From Bradyrhizobium yuanmingense (GTDB lineage: Bacteria; Pseudomonadota; Alphaproteobacteria; Rhizobiales; Xanthobacteraceae), in the NCBI RefSeq assembly GCF_029167105.1, contig NZ_JARFML010000052.1:1-38967 (forward strand): a DNA stretch of 38,967 bases. Direction: 5' to 3'. Shown piece by piece: positions 25,026-34,218 of the stretch. The stretch's first letter is position 1; the number at the start of each line of letters is the position of its first letter. The notes beneath the pieces are model-generated. The model was given only the letters and a program-made list of their open reading frames with translations. It had not been told where the DNA came from and did no database searches. The position numbers and the translations under genes were made by a program.

Positions 25026-26540
25026 CTAGTCCACCAGATCGCCGAAGCAGACGTATTTCAGTTCCATATATTCCTGAATGCCATGTCGCGAACCTTCGCG
25101 GCCGAGGCCAGATTGCTTCCAACCTCCAAACGGAATTGGCGGCCCAGTGAATGAGGCCGTATTGATGCCAACCATTCCGTACTCGATGTTCTCGGAAAAT
25201 CGTAGCGCTCGTCTCAAGCTGTCGGTGTAGACGTAGGCGGCCAAGCCCATTTCACTGCAGTTGGCTCTGGCCAGCACCTCCGCTTCGGAGTCGAACGGAA
25301 GTACTGCGGCGACCGGGCCGAATGTCTCCTCGCTCGAAATGAGCATGTCGTCAGTGACATCGCTCAGCAATGTCGGACAGACGAAGTTCTGCCCGAAGAC
25401 GCGGTCTTGCTTCCCGGAAACAACCCGCGCCCCTTTTGCCACGGCGTCATTGATCTGAGCCCTGCAATTTTCCGCCACGGACGATTTCGTCATCGGACCG
25501 ATATCAGTCGCAGCCTCAAGGCCATGACCAACTCTGAGCCGCGTGATTGCCTCAGAAAATTTCTCGACAAAGGCACTATAAATGCCCCTGTGTACGTAGA
25601 TTCGATTAGCCGCTAAGCAGTCCTGCCCCGACGTGGCAAACTTTGCCGCCATAGCAGCCTTAACCGCCTTATCGAGATTGACATCGTCAAAGATAATGAA
25701 GGGGGCATGCCCTCCGAGCTCGAGAGAGACTTTTTTGACCGTCTGCGACGCTCCTTCCAGTAACAAACGGCCGACTTCTGTAGACCCCGTGAACGAAAGG
25801 GCTCGCACTCTTGCGTCCCGCAACAGAGGCTTTGAGAGTTCGATTGGATTGCCGACAAGCACTTGAAACACACCAGGCGGAACCCCAGCCTCTTGAGCCA
25901 ACCTCGCCAGTGCAAGAGCCGAGAGCGGCGTCTCGGGCGCTGGCTTCACGATGACTGGGCAGCCAGCCGCCATGGCGGCTCCGGCCTTTCGCGTAATCAT
26001 AGCGATAGGAAAATTCCAAGGAGTGATTGCGGCCGCAACGCCAACGGGTTGCATTCTTACCTGAAGCACACTTCCAGGCTTATGGCTTGGGATCGTCTCA
26101 CCATAGGCACGCTCGCCCTCTGCGGCAAACCACTGAAGAAATCCCGCGCCATATCGAATTTCGTACTTTGCTTCCGGGAGCGGCTTGCCCTGCTCGCAAG
26201 TTAGGAGGACGGCAAGCTCCTCGGCATGGGCGAGCATTAATGAGGCCCAAGTCCTGAGAATTGCGCCCCGCCCCTCTGGCAGCAGCTCTCGCCATTGAGC
26301 AAAAGATCGTTGCGCTGCGTCGATCGCAAGATTCATATCTGCGGCGCCGCAACAAGCAACTTCGGCGATCACTTCGCCAGTTGCGGGATCGACGACAACG
26401 TCTCTTTTGTCACCCCCAATCCAGCGCCCATCGATCAGAGCGGCCCCCGCGACGAAATCTCGGCGACGCAGATTCTCCAGATGCCCCTTAGCTAGCCCGA
26501 CATGAGGTAGACTGTTGGGCCGGGCAGCTTGGAAAACCAT
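25026..26540 (-). CDS. succinate-semialdehyde dehydrogenase-like ALDH (GabD family)
   Basis: A 504-residue GabD-type aldehyde dehydrogenase starting at the ATG at 26540, with AAGGA about 7 bases upstream. Motifs are AAITPWNFPIAMITRKAGAAMAAGC, SFTGSTEVGRLLL, the Glu in SLELGGHAPFIIF, the catalytic Cys308 in ATSGQDCLAANRIYVH and EETFGPVAAVLPF, with a GREGSRHGIQEYMELKY C-terminus. GQDC is a common form in this family (Asp or Thr before Cys). The first 25 residues (MVFQAARPNSLPHVGLAKGHLENL) exceed the usual length slightly. It oxidises a semialdehyde to a dicarboxylic acid with NAD(P). It is the first gene of the dehydrogenase-aminotransferase operon and is divergent from an Lrp-type regulator. 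Confidence 0.92.
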   Translation of the reverse strand: MVFQAARPNSLPHVGLAKGHLENLRRRDFVAGAALIDGRWIGGDKRDVVVDPATGEVIAEVACCGAADMNLAIDAAQRSFAQWRELLPEGRGAILRTWASLMLAHAEELAVLLTCEQGKPLPEAKYEIRYGAGFLQWFAAEGERAYGETIPSHKPGSVLQVRMQPVGVAAAITPWNFPIAMITRKAGAAMAAGCPVIVKPAPETPLSALALARLAQEAGVPPGVFQVLVGNPIELSKPLLRDARVRALSFTGSTEVGRLLLEGASQTVKKVSLELGGHAPFIIFDDVNLDKAVKAAMAAKFATSGQDCLAANRIYVHRGIYSAFVEKFSEAITRLRVGHGLEAATDIGPMTKSSVAENCRAQINDAVAKGARVVSGKQDRVFGQNFVCPTLLSDVTDDMLISSEETFGPVAAVLPFDSEAEVLARANCSEMGLAAYVYTDSLRRALRFSENIEYGMVGINTASFTGPPIPFGGWKQSGLGREGSRHGIQEYMELKYVCFGDLVD

Positions 26541-26691
26541 TTCGAAGTCCTTGGCGGTCGTCTTGTTGAAATTCTGCTGGCAATCAGGATACTAATGTCA
26601 GCGACAGATTTGCGTCGCTTTTAACCATCGCGTGGACGGTTTCCTGCAGGACCTTGCCACTTTGCAGCGGAATTCACCTGGAGCCCGACTT
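26541..26691. promoter_or_regulatory. divergent promoter region between ALDH operon and Lrp-type gene
   Basis: These 151 bases separate two divergent starts and should contain both promoters and the regulator's binding sites, as is usual for local Lrp/AsnC genes. Part of the right half has a recognisable counterpart ahead of the dead Lrp copy at 31094 (GCGTCGCTTTT versus GCGAGGCGTTTT). Confidence 0.55.
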
Positions 26692-27168
26692 ATGCAATAC
26701 GACCGAACAGACGCCCGTATCCTGGAGATTGTGCAGAAGAACAATCGTCTCACATCTGAGATCATCGGCGAACTTGCAGGGCTTTCTGCTACTGCGTGCC
26801 AACGACGTTTGAAGAGGCTCCGTTGTGACGGCATCATCGAGGCCGACGTCTCGATTGTTTCGGCAAAGGCGGTGGGAAGGCCTATTCAGATGCTTGTGCT
26901 CGTAAGTCTCGAGCGTGAGCGCGCAGACATCATCGACAGGTTTAAGAAGGCGATTAAGTCGTCGGCTGAGGTCGTCAACGGATTCTACGTCACTGGGGAC
27001 GCTGACTTCGTCCTTTATATTACGGCGCGGACGATGGAAGACTACGAACAATTCACCCGACGTTTCTTCTACGAGAACCCTGACATCAAAGGGTTCAAGA
27101 CAATGGTCGTCATGGATCGCGTAAAGGCCGGTTTTGCGATTCCGGTAGAGGCCCCTCAAGAAGATTGA
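26692..27168 (+). CDS. Lrp/AsnC family transcriptional regulator
   Basis: A 158-residue regulator from the ATG at 26692 (MQYDRTDARILEIVQKNNRL) with TGGAG about 10 bases upstream; an in-frame ATG at 26632 would add 20 unlikely residues. The N-terminal winged helix-turn-helix covers TSEIIGELAGLSATACQRRLKRLRCDGII. The C-terminal RAM ligand-binding domain follows, with VNGFYVTGDADFVLYITARTMEDYEQFTRRFF. Such proteins form octamers and sense amino acids. Position and orientation suggest it controls the dehydrogenase-aminotransferase operon. A degraded paralogue lies at 31094-31568. Confidence 0.93.
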   Translation: MQYDRTDARILEIVQKNNRLTSEIIGELAGLSATACQRRLKRLRCDGIIEADVSIVSAKAVGRPIQMLVLVSLERERADIIDRFKKAIKSSAEVVNGFYVTGDADFVLYITARTMEDYEQFTRRFFYENPDIKGFKTMVVMDRVKAGFAIPVEAPQED

Positions 27169-27655
27169 AGTTGCTGTCTTTGCCCCGTTGTTCTGAGGCT
27201 TCGCGCTTTTTTTCATCGCTCATCCAGAGATAACGCGAGAAACGAGCACAAGCGCTCTTGTAATGTCTGGTAATGCCGATTCGCCCTAAGGTAGAGGAGC
27301 ATCGTTACGCCAACAACCGGGCAGCCAAGTGAACCGATGCCGCGGACGCTTGAGAGCAACGAAAGCCGTTATGGGCGTGATGACCGGATCGAATATGACT
27401 GCGTTGCGGATGCAATGCTAAAGCTGCCAGAGGACTTCGGAATGATCTCCAATCACAGCGCGACGGATTATTCCTAAATCTGGATATTATGCTTACGGGT
27501 TGCGGCAGAAGCAGCGAACTCAAAAACGAAATGGGCACGCCACACGAGTTTCGGATGTTTGAGGGCGGTTCGGAATTGCTCATCCAATCTGAGTTCAGCG
27601 TTCTGCGACAAATACTGAGCTCGGTCAGGTTGCCGCGCACGGTCTGTGAATCCAA
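27169..27655. other. intergenic region of about 490 bp
   Basis: It lies between the Lrp-type gene and the MFS gene. No convincing gene or terminator was recognised. Confidence 0.45.
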
Positions 27656-29308
27656 ATGACGACTCCTTCCGATCTCCAGGCTCCCAGCGCCGATGGAGTT
27701 ACCGCGCCGCTGCGTTACCCCACTTTCCGGCGGATTTGGCTGGCGAGCCTGCTGTCGAACCTCGGTATACTTATCCAAGGCGTCGGCGCGGCTTGGGCCA
27801 TGACAGAGATGACGTCGTCAGCCGATAAAGTCGCTCTTGTGCAGACAGCCTTGTTGCTTCCTGTCATGTTGATCGCTATGCCGGCCGGCGCCATCGCCGA
27901 CATGTATGATCGTCGAATTGTGACACTGGCCGCGCTCTCGATCGCGCTCTGCGGCGCGACAGTGTTGACTGCTCTCGATTGGTCGGGCCTTACCACACCG
28001 AATCTGTTGCTGGTGCTTTGCTTTGTGATCGGCGGCGGCATGGCATTGATGGGACCAGCTTGGAGTTCCTCGGTCAGCGAACAAGTTCCGGCGAAGATGC
28101 TGCCATCAGCGATTGCCTTGAATGGCATTAGCTACAACATCGCGCGTAGCTTCGGGCCCGCGGTCGGAGGAATTGTTGTCGCGGCAGCAGGCGCGGGCGC
28201 GGCCTTTGCAATCAACGCATTCCTCTATCTACCTCTGACAGTGGCGCTGTTTCTCTGGAAACGTGCCGCAGAGCCGTCGAGGCTGCCCCGCGAAAACTTG
28301 AGCCGCGCCATTGTCTCGGGTGTGCGCTACATCGCCAATTCGCCTTCGATCAAGATCGTGGTAGCGCGCACCATGATAACCGGCCTCGTCGGAAGCGGGC
28401 TCCAAGCGTTAATGCCGATCGTCGCTCGCGACCTGTTGCACGGGGGCGCTCAAACTTACGGCGTCATGCTAGGTGCGTTCGGGTTGGGCGCTGTGGTCGG
28501 GGCTCTTAACATCAGCGAGATGCGCAGGCGTATGAGCGGCGAGGCTGCAGTTCGTGCTTGCACATTGTCGATGAGCGGCGCGATCGCGGCGGTCGCGCTC
28601 AGTCACAATGCGATCTTGACGGCCGCCGCGCTGGTTCTGGCGGGCGCCGTATGGACGATAGTGTGGACGCTGTTCAACATTGGCGTGCAGCTCTCCGCCC
28701 CTCGCTGGGTTGCGGGCCGCTCGCTTGCGGCTTGGCAAGCATCGTTCTCCGGGGGCCTTGCAATTGGCAGTTGGGGTTGGGGCCGCCTCACCGATGCTGT
28801 CGGTGTCGATATCACACTGCTGATCTCGGCCGCACTAATGCTGCTTTTACCGCTTCTTGGGCGCTGGCTGTGCATGCCGCCTATCACCGAGCGCGGAGAG
28901 GACGCCGAGATGCTTGCCGATCCCAAGGTGCGACTTCCGTTAACCTACCGCAGTGGCCCACTGGTGGTTGAGCTCGAATACCGTGTGGCCTTGGAAAATG
29001 CGCGAGCCTTCCACAACGTTATGCAGGATGTGCAGCTCTACCGGCAACGCAACGGCGCTTACGGTTGGTCAATTGCCCGTGATATCGCCGACCCAGAGCT
29101 ATGGACCGAACGCTATCACTGCCCGACATGGCTCGATTATTTGCGCCAACGCAACCGCTGGACTCAGTCAGAGCGTGCTCTAGATGAGCAGGCGACGGCT
29201 TTCCATATTGGGCCGGAGCCCGTTCGTATCCGACGCATGCTGGAGCGCCCGTTTGGATCGGTTCGCTGGAAGGAGGATGTGCCCGACCGTGCCGCGAGCG
29301 CGCTCTAG
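27656..29308 (+). CDS. MFS exporter, MFS_3 (EntS-like) with C-terminal extension
   Basis: A 550-residue major facilitator protein of the MFS_3/DUF894 type. The first 410 residues carry hydrophobic membrane segments (RIWLASLLSNLGILIQGVGAA at about 25, VALVQTALLLPVMLIAMPAGA near 60) and the MFS loop GAIADMYDRRIV (about 78-89). A soluble extension of about 130 residues follows (SGPLVVELEYRVALENARAF..., RDIADPELWTERYHCPTWLDYLRQRNRWTQSE), resembling the monooxygenase-like tail common in this subfamily. It probably exports a small hydrophobic or siderophore-like compound. It is in line with the Lrp-type gene but 487 bases away, so a separate promoter is likely. The ribosome site is weak. Confidence 0.88.
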   Translation: MTTPSDLQAPSADGVTAPLRYPTFRRIWLASLLSNLGILIQGVGAAWAMTEMTSSADKVALVQTALLLPVMLIAMPAGAIADMYDRRIVTLAALSIALCGATVLTALDWSGLTTPNLLLVLCFVIGGGMALMGPAWSSSVSEQVPAKMLPSAIALNGISYNIARSFGPAVGGIVVAAAGAGAAFAINAFLYLPLTVALFLWKRAAEPSRLPRENLSRAIVSGVRYIANSPSIKIVVARTMITGLVGSGLQALMPIVARDLLHGGAQTYGVMLGAFGLGAVVGALNISEMRRRMSGEAAVRACTLSMSGAIAAVALSHNAILTAAALVLAGAVWTIVWTLFNIGVQLSAPRWVAGRSLAAWQASFSGGLAIGSWGWGRLTDAVGVDITLLISAALMLLLPLLGRWLCMPPITERGEDAEMLADPKVRLPLTYRSGPLVVELEYRVALENARAFHNVMQDVQLYRQRNGAYGWSIARDIADPELWTERYHCPTWLDYLRQRNRWTQSERALDEQATAFHIGPEPVRIRRMLERPFGSVRWKEDVPDRAASAL

Positions 29309-31093
29309 CCGCTGATTGGTGGTGCGGCGTAGGCACTAGCAGTCCCTTCCGGCGCAGCCGCATTCAGGAGCCACGGTTGTGATGACGAGGGTTGCTCTTC
29401 GCTAGCCCGCCCACACCAAGCTGGGTGCCGGGCTTCCACCTCCAAGCTGCTTCATAGTCGGCAGGTAAAAGGTGCCACCCTGATGACTGGCTCAAGCTTG
29501 GGAGAAAACGTACCGTAGGGTGCTTGGGATCACAATCCGAGATCGAGAACCCTCGCGCTCGCATAAGTCGGTTCGGACGGACGCAAATCTAGTGCGCGCT
29601 TATCAAGACCAAAGGGGGCGATCTCAGGCCGAGTTCGTGCCGCCGAGCGCGCATGTGAGCGACTTGAGGGGCTTGGCAGGAGCCGGAAGGTTCAGCGAGC
29701 TCAAGCTCGCCTAGGATTTCGTGATCGGCCTGATCCGGCGCAGCAGGGAATTGGCACATTCCTCACGCTCGCGCATGAAACGCTCTTGCCGTGCTTTGAA
29801 GGTCTCAACCCGCTTCCTGATCTCATCGCGTTGGCTCGGGCGATCGTCGGGAAAGCTAAGGCCATCCGACCCGACGAGCTTCTTCGGCTCAGGCCTGGGC
29901 TGCTCGATCTTGACCTTGAGCGATTTGGCGAGGCCATCGCTTCAGCGACGAGCGCATCGAGCTCGCTCTTCCAATCATGCATTGACGGCCCCCACGTAAC
30001 AATCCGGCCACGCTAGGCGAGCCAGATCACGAGCTAGGCTGCGGCAATGGCTTAGACGCCAATTGTCAAATATGGCAGCCCACCCCTCATACACCTCTCC
30101 TTCAAAAAAAGCTGCCGATAGAGGGCGGCCCTGCGGATTCAAAATGCCTATTGTGGAAAAATGAGGTCCAGCCCCACTGGCAGCCATCTTAGACCCAGAC
30201 CGCGTACAGTTATTCCGTCGACGCAGTTTATTACGACGGCTGCGGGAGTTATTGATCAAGATCAACCGGCGGCTTATCGCGGTCATACATTGTGAATGTT
30301 TTCTGAGTTCATGAGACTTCAAGATTACAGATGCGTGATTGTTGGGGCCCACGGGTGGCCAGTCACTTGCGTGAACGGGCGTCGCGCATTGCACGAGCGG
30401 GGCAAAATCGGCTGGTGGTGTTGGGCGGCGCGACGAAGGAGCGCAATTTTGCTTCGAGGATGCCTATGGCTCGAGAGGCACTTGTCCTCTGAAGTGTTGA
30501 TCTGCTGCCAGAATGCCTTCGCGGTCGATCCCATCCAATTGACTTCGGGACTGAACACCTAGAGCGCTCGATCTTTCAGAGAACTGCTGCTCGGCACGGC
30601 AATCTGGTCGAAGTGCGTTCGTTTGCTTACGCGTAGGGATGCTCGACCTATTCGTTTTTGGTGGTCGGGGCCCAACGCTTTGAGGCCAATACTGGGTGCT
30701 TTAAGCTGACATCTGGCATGCCCGCTCTATCCCAACGTGCCGCGCTGAGAGGCTCCCTTGAGCTTGCCGATGCCAAACCGTCGAGGCGTGTGGCGAAGAC
30801 GCCCAGAGGCGGTGAAGGTGTTCCCCGTAGCCGTTCGATTTTCTCAAGAGCAACGTGATCGAGCTGCGGGCGGCGTGCCAACTGAGAGCCCCGTCGCGCG
30901 AACGCAATCGCAAGGAGTGAACCGGTCTCATCTATTACGTCGCGCCGGCGTTCGTCATAGCCCACCAAAAGCTCAACGCGATCACCTTCCCGTCACTTAT
31001 TGAAAACATCCCTGTATCTTGATAGTCTGGGGCTATTTCCAGCGCTGCGAGGCGTTTTCGCGGTGAAATTCCCCTCAAGGTGGGGGTCGGGTT
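29309..31093. other. gene-poor region of about 1.8 kb
   Basis: The only supported item is the frameshifted small gene at 29711-29982. A minus-strand open frame at 29975-30394 ends in a stop that overlaps its start (ATGCATGA), which may mean a paired upstream gene, but its sequence (ending DNWRLSHCRSLARDLARLAW) is unrecognised. The rest, 30400-31090, holds no clear gene and looks like decayed sequence. Confidence 0.5.
29711..29982 (-). pseudogene. small conserved-looking protein, disrupted by one frameshift
   Basis: From the ATG at 29982 the frame reads MHDWKSELDALVAEAMA and then loses sense. Shifting by one base after ATGGC restores LAKSLKVKIEQPRPEPKKLV, SFPDDRPSQRDEIRKRVETF and KARQERFMREREECANSLLR, ending RRIRPITKS with a TAG at 29713-29711. 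The restored protein of about 90 residues is charged and coiled-coil-like towards the end. No function is known. The coherent second frame indicates a once-functional gene with a single-base deletion, or a sequencing error. Confidence 0.55.
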
Positions 31094-31568
31094 ATGCAGT
31101 ACGATCGGATAGATGCTCGCATCCTCCAGATCGTCAAAAAATAATCGGGTGACCTCCGAGGAGGTCGGAGAACTGGCCGGCCTTCCTGCCACCGCGTGTT
31201 AGCGCCGACTAAAGAGGTTTCGTCCTGAAGGTACCATCGAGGCCGACATCTCGATCGTTTCGCCGAAGGCGGTAGGCAGACGTATTCAAATGCTTGTGCT
31301 TGCCAGCCTGGAGCGAGAGCATGCAGATATAATAGACAAATTCAAGAAGGCCGTTAAGGCATCAGTTGAAGTCGTCAACGGTTTCTACGTCACCGGCGAT
31401 GCGGACTTTGGCCTTCACGTCACTGCCTGCACCGTGGAGGATTATGAGGAGTTCACCAGGAGATTTTTCTATGTGAACCCCGACATAAAGGGATTCAAGA
31501 CCATGGTTGTGTTAGATCGGATAAAGGCGGGCTTTGCCGTACCGATCGGGTCTCCCTCCTGGTATTGA
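31094..31568 (+). pseudogene. decayed Lrp/AsnC regulator, paralogue of the gene at 26692
   Basis: The frame begins MQYDRIDARILQIVKK, closely matching the intact regulator at 26692. A one-base change in the A-tract (about 31139) shifts the frame, and an in-frame TAG (about 31200) replaces the codon after ATAC in the recognition helix. The remaining RAM domain is open and well conserved (VVNGFYVTGDADFGLHVTA, FYVNPDIKGFKTMVVLDRIK) and ends at 31568. The DNA-binding part is destroyed, so it cannot act as a repressor. It precedes a second GabD-like dehydrogenase, mirroring the Lrp-dehydrogenase pairing at 26540-26692. Confidence 0.88.
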
Positions 31569-31995
31569 TAGAGGATTCAGGTTTTATTCAAAGCGAGCCG
31601 CCCCACGATCGTGGTTGCTACCGCGATTACCCATAAACTTTCGCTGAATGTGATGGCCGTAGATCGCCGAGCCACGTTTCTCCGGCTCGTTGACGAGGCG
31701 CTGACTAATTTCGCTTGATTTCGAAATTCTGAAGATCACTCTGCCAAGGAGCACGCGCGAATACACCGAGCGGTGTGCTCGATGTACCTCGGCAAACAGC
31801 ACACAAATTAAAACAGTCTCGCGCGAAATGCTTCAAAGTCGCAGTTGCTGCGAACTTGGCGAGATTTGCGCATAAAAACTTTGAGATACGCTGGCGAACG
31901 CTGCCAATCCTCAAGCAAAAATGAGTATGCGATGTTCGCTTGCACGAGCTGACCACGTTTCGTGCAGGATTGGGGTTGCCAGGAGTTCATCTACT
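31569..31995. other. intergenic region of about 430 bp
   Basis: No gene is supported. It leads into the hairpin pair at 32014-32071. Confidence 0.45.
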
Positions 31996-32013
31996 CACAG
32001 CGCTCCTATTCAG

Positions 32014-32071
32014 TGCCCTTCGGGGCGTTTCCTCCCTGACTCGGCCGCGCGGTGTCTCGCGCGGCCTTTTT
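32014..32071 (+). ncRNA. candidate MmgR/suhB (alpha-r8)-like sRNA 3' part or leader
   Basis: A hairpin GCCC-TTCG-GGGC (32014-32025) is followed by the single-stranded motif GTTTCCTCCCTGAC (32026-32040). A perfect 9-bp GC hairpin with 6-base loop (32043-32066) and TTTTT follow. From memory, this order and the UUUCCUCCCUGA linker match the alpha-r8/MmgR (Rfam suhB) small RNA family of Rhizobiales. The 5' end may lie near 31960-31995. It ends 55 bases before a dehydrogenase start, so it may instead be an attenuator of that gene. Confidence 0.5.
32043..32071 (+). terminator. rho-independent terminator
   Basis: GGCCGCGCG pairs with CGCGCGGCC around a 6-base loop, followed by five T. It closes the candidate small RNA and would insulate or attenuate the gene that starts at 32126. 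Confidence 0.8.
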
Positions 32072-32125
32072 CCGCTATCGGCGGAAGTCCGGGTCGCTCG
32101 GATCCATAGCCGCAGGAGTAATGGG

Positions 32126-33619
32126 ATGATCCCGACCGCCGCCGCACAAGCTAAGCAAGGTCCCTCCATGCTGCGCGACCGTCTGCAGGACCCGGCGCTT
32201 CTGCGGGAGGCCTGCTACATTGACGGCACCTGGGTCGGCCCGCCCAGCTTTTCGGTGAACAATCCGGCGACCGGCATGGAGCTCGCCAAGGTGCCGCAGC
32301 TCTCTGCCGATGGCTGCACGAGAGCCGTGGAAGCTGCTGAACGTGCGTTCCTCACATGGGCTAAGCACACAGCCAAGCAGCGCTCCAACATTCTGCGCAA
32401 ATGGTATGAACTGATCGTCGCCAATCGCGAGGATCTCGCGCTAATCCTAACCTCGGAGCAGGGCAAGCCACTCTCCGAGGCGCTTGGCGAGGTCGATATC
32501 GGTGGCGCCTATGTCGAGTTCTTTGCCGAAGAGGCGCGCCGCATCTATGGCGAAACGATACCCTCGCCGCGCCCGGATGCAAGATTGCTTGCGATCAAAC
32601 AGCCGATTGGCGTCTGCGGCGCAATCACGCCGTGGAATTTCCCCAACTCGATGATCACCCGCAAGGTCTCGCCGGCTCTCGCCGCAGGCTGCACCGTGGT
32701 GCTAAAGCCCGCCAGCGAAACGCCACTCTCGGCGCTGGCGCTTGTCGCGCTCGCTGAGAAGGCCGGTGTGCCCAAGGGTGTCTTCAACGTCATCACCGGA
32801 GATTCGCGATCGATCGGCAAGGTCTTCTGCGAACACCCGGCCGTTCGCTTCGTCGGCTTCACCGGGTCGACCGAGGTCGGAAAAATTCTCTATCGCCAAG
32901 CCTCCGTCGGCGTGAAGAAGCTCGGCCTCGAACTCGGCGGAAACGCGCCTTTCGTGGTGTTTGACGACGCCGACATCGAGGCCGCCGTCGAAGGCGCCAT
33001 GGTCTCGAAATACCGCAACATGGGCCAGACCTGCGTCTGCGCCAACCGCATCTACGCACAGGCAGGAATCTACGATGAATTCGTACGGAAGCTGTCGAAG
33101 AAGGTTGCGGCGATGAAGATCGGCGACGGGACAGAACAAGGCGTGGTGCAGGGGCCGCTGATCAACATGGAGGCGGTCGACAAGATCGAGCGGCATATCG
33201 CGGACGCTGTTGAGCGCGGCGCCAAGGTCGTGACCGGCGGCAAGCGACATGCGCTGGGACGCTCCTTCTTCGAGCCGACCGTGCTCGCCGACGTCAGGCC
33301 GGACTCGCTGGTGTCACAGGAGGAGACATTCGGTCCGCTTGCGCCGGTAATCCACTTCAAGGACGAGGCCGACGTGATCGCGATGTGCAACGCTTCGCCC
33401 TTCGGTCTCGCCTCCTATTTCTACTCCCGCGATCTGGGCCGCGTCTGGCGCGTGGCGGAGGCACTGGAGTCGGGCATGGTCGGCGTCAACACCGGCCTGA
33501 TCACGACCGAAGTCGCGCCGTTCGGCGGCGTCAAGGAAAGCGGCCTTGGCCGCGAAGGTTCCCGTCACGGCATGGAAGAGTATGTCGAGATCAAATACGT
33601 GATGATGGCGGGGCTTTGA
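32126..33619 (+). CDS. NAD-dependent succinate-semialdehyde dehydrogenase-like ALDH
   Basis: A 497-residue GabD-type aldehyde dehydrogenase. The ATG at 32126 (MIPTAAAQAKQGPSML) has AGGAG 7 bases upstream; open sequence further 5' overlaps the hairpin leader and is not coding. Motifs are CGAITPWNFPNSMITRKVSPAL, VGFTGSTEVGKILY, the Glu in GLELGGNAPFVVF, the catalytic Cys303 in NMGQTCVCANRIYAQ and EETFGPLAPVIHF. GQTC, with a second Cys two residues on, is the usual form in GabD. It oxidises a semialdehyde to a dicarboxylate. It is related to, but clearly distinct from, the dehydrogenase at 25026-26540. The adjacent Lrp relic suggests a second regulator-dehydrogenase module whose regulator has died. 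Confidence 0.92.
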   Translation: MIPTAAAQAKQGPSMLRDRLQDPALLREACYIDGTWVGPPSFSVNNPATGMELAKVPQLSADGCTRAVEAAERAFLTWAKHTAKQRSNILRKWYELIVANREDLALILTSEQGKPLSEALGEVDIGGAYVEFFAEEARRIYGETIPSPRPDARLLAIKQPIGVCGAITPWNFPNSMITRKVSPALAAGCTVVLKPASETPLSALALVALAEKAGVPKGVFNVITGDSRSIGKVFCEHPAVRFVGFTGSTEVGKILYRQASVGVKKLGLELGGNAPFVVFDDADIEAAVEGAMVSKYRNMGQTCVCANRIYAQAGIYDEFVRKLSKKVAAMKIGDGTEQGVVQGPLINMEAVDKIERHIADAVERGAKVVTGGKRHALGRSFFEPTVLADVRPDSLVSQEETFGPLAPVIHFKDEADVIAMCNASPFGLASYFYSRDLGRVWRVAEALESGMVGVNTGLITTEVAPFGGVKESGLGREGSRHGMEEYVEIKYVMMAGL

Positions 33620-34218
33620 GCGAAGGGATCTTATGCCGGCACTTTAAGAACGAGTCGATCGCGCTATAAGAGCGAGTCGGTAGACGTTATGGTGGTAATG
33701 CGCGCTTTAGTTGTAGGTTGAATAGAATAATATTTTGATCCGTTCCGAAGGGGGCAGCTCTAAGAGATGATTTTTCTCACCGGGGTCAAAACTCGGTGTG
33801 GTCGCGAGACCTCTGGTACGAGGCCGAGTGCGGGGCCTAGGACGGTCGAAGGGGCTTCTATCAACGAAGGCCGCCTGCACATCTGCCTTGATCTAGAGCA
33901 TGCGACCACGCCCGCACGAGACGCGCGCTTCGAGATAGCCGTTGGCTGAAGCAATACGTGATCAGCTGCCGCAGTAGCCCGGGGATCGTTCGAAGCCGCG
34001 CCCGACGGATCTTGTCCACACCTCGGACCAAGGGTTGCATGGGCCGACGGTCGCGCGATTAAGCCCATCTTGGCGGCGTGAATGTCACCCCACCGTGTAT
34101 TCGATCGATATTCAACCAAAAATTGACTGCCTGCGAGGGATTCCTTAGCAAGGTGGCGTCGATTTTCTAATCAAGTGTTCTCTCTCGGCGATCGGACTTT
34201 GGCCTGCGGAAGAAATTT
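33620..34218. other. intergenic region of about 600 bp
   Basis: No gene is supported. A 60-codon plus frame at 33767-33949 is unrecognised. It marks the change from catabolic to defence-like genes. Confidence 0.45.

Noticed and set aside
28553..28971. Small plus-strand frame inside the MFS gene
   Set aside because: It lies out of frame within a well-supported transporter coding sequence.
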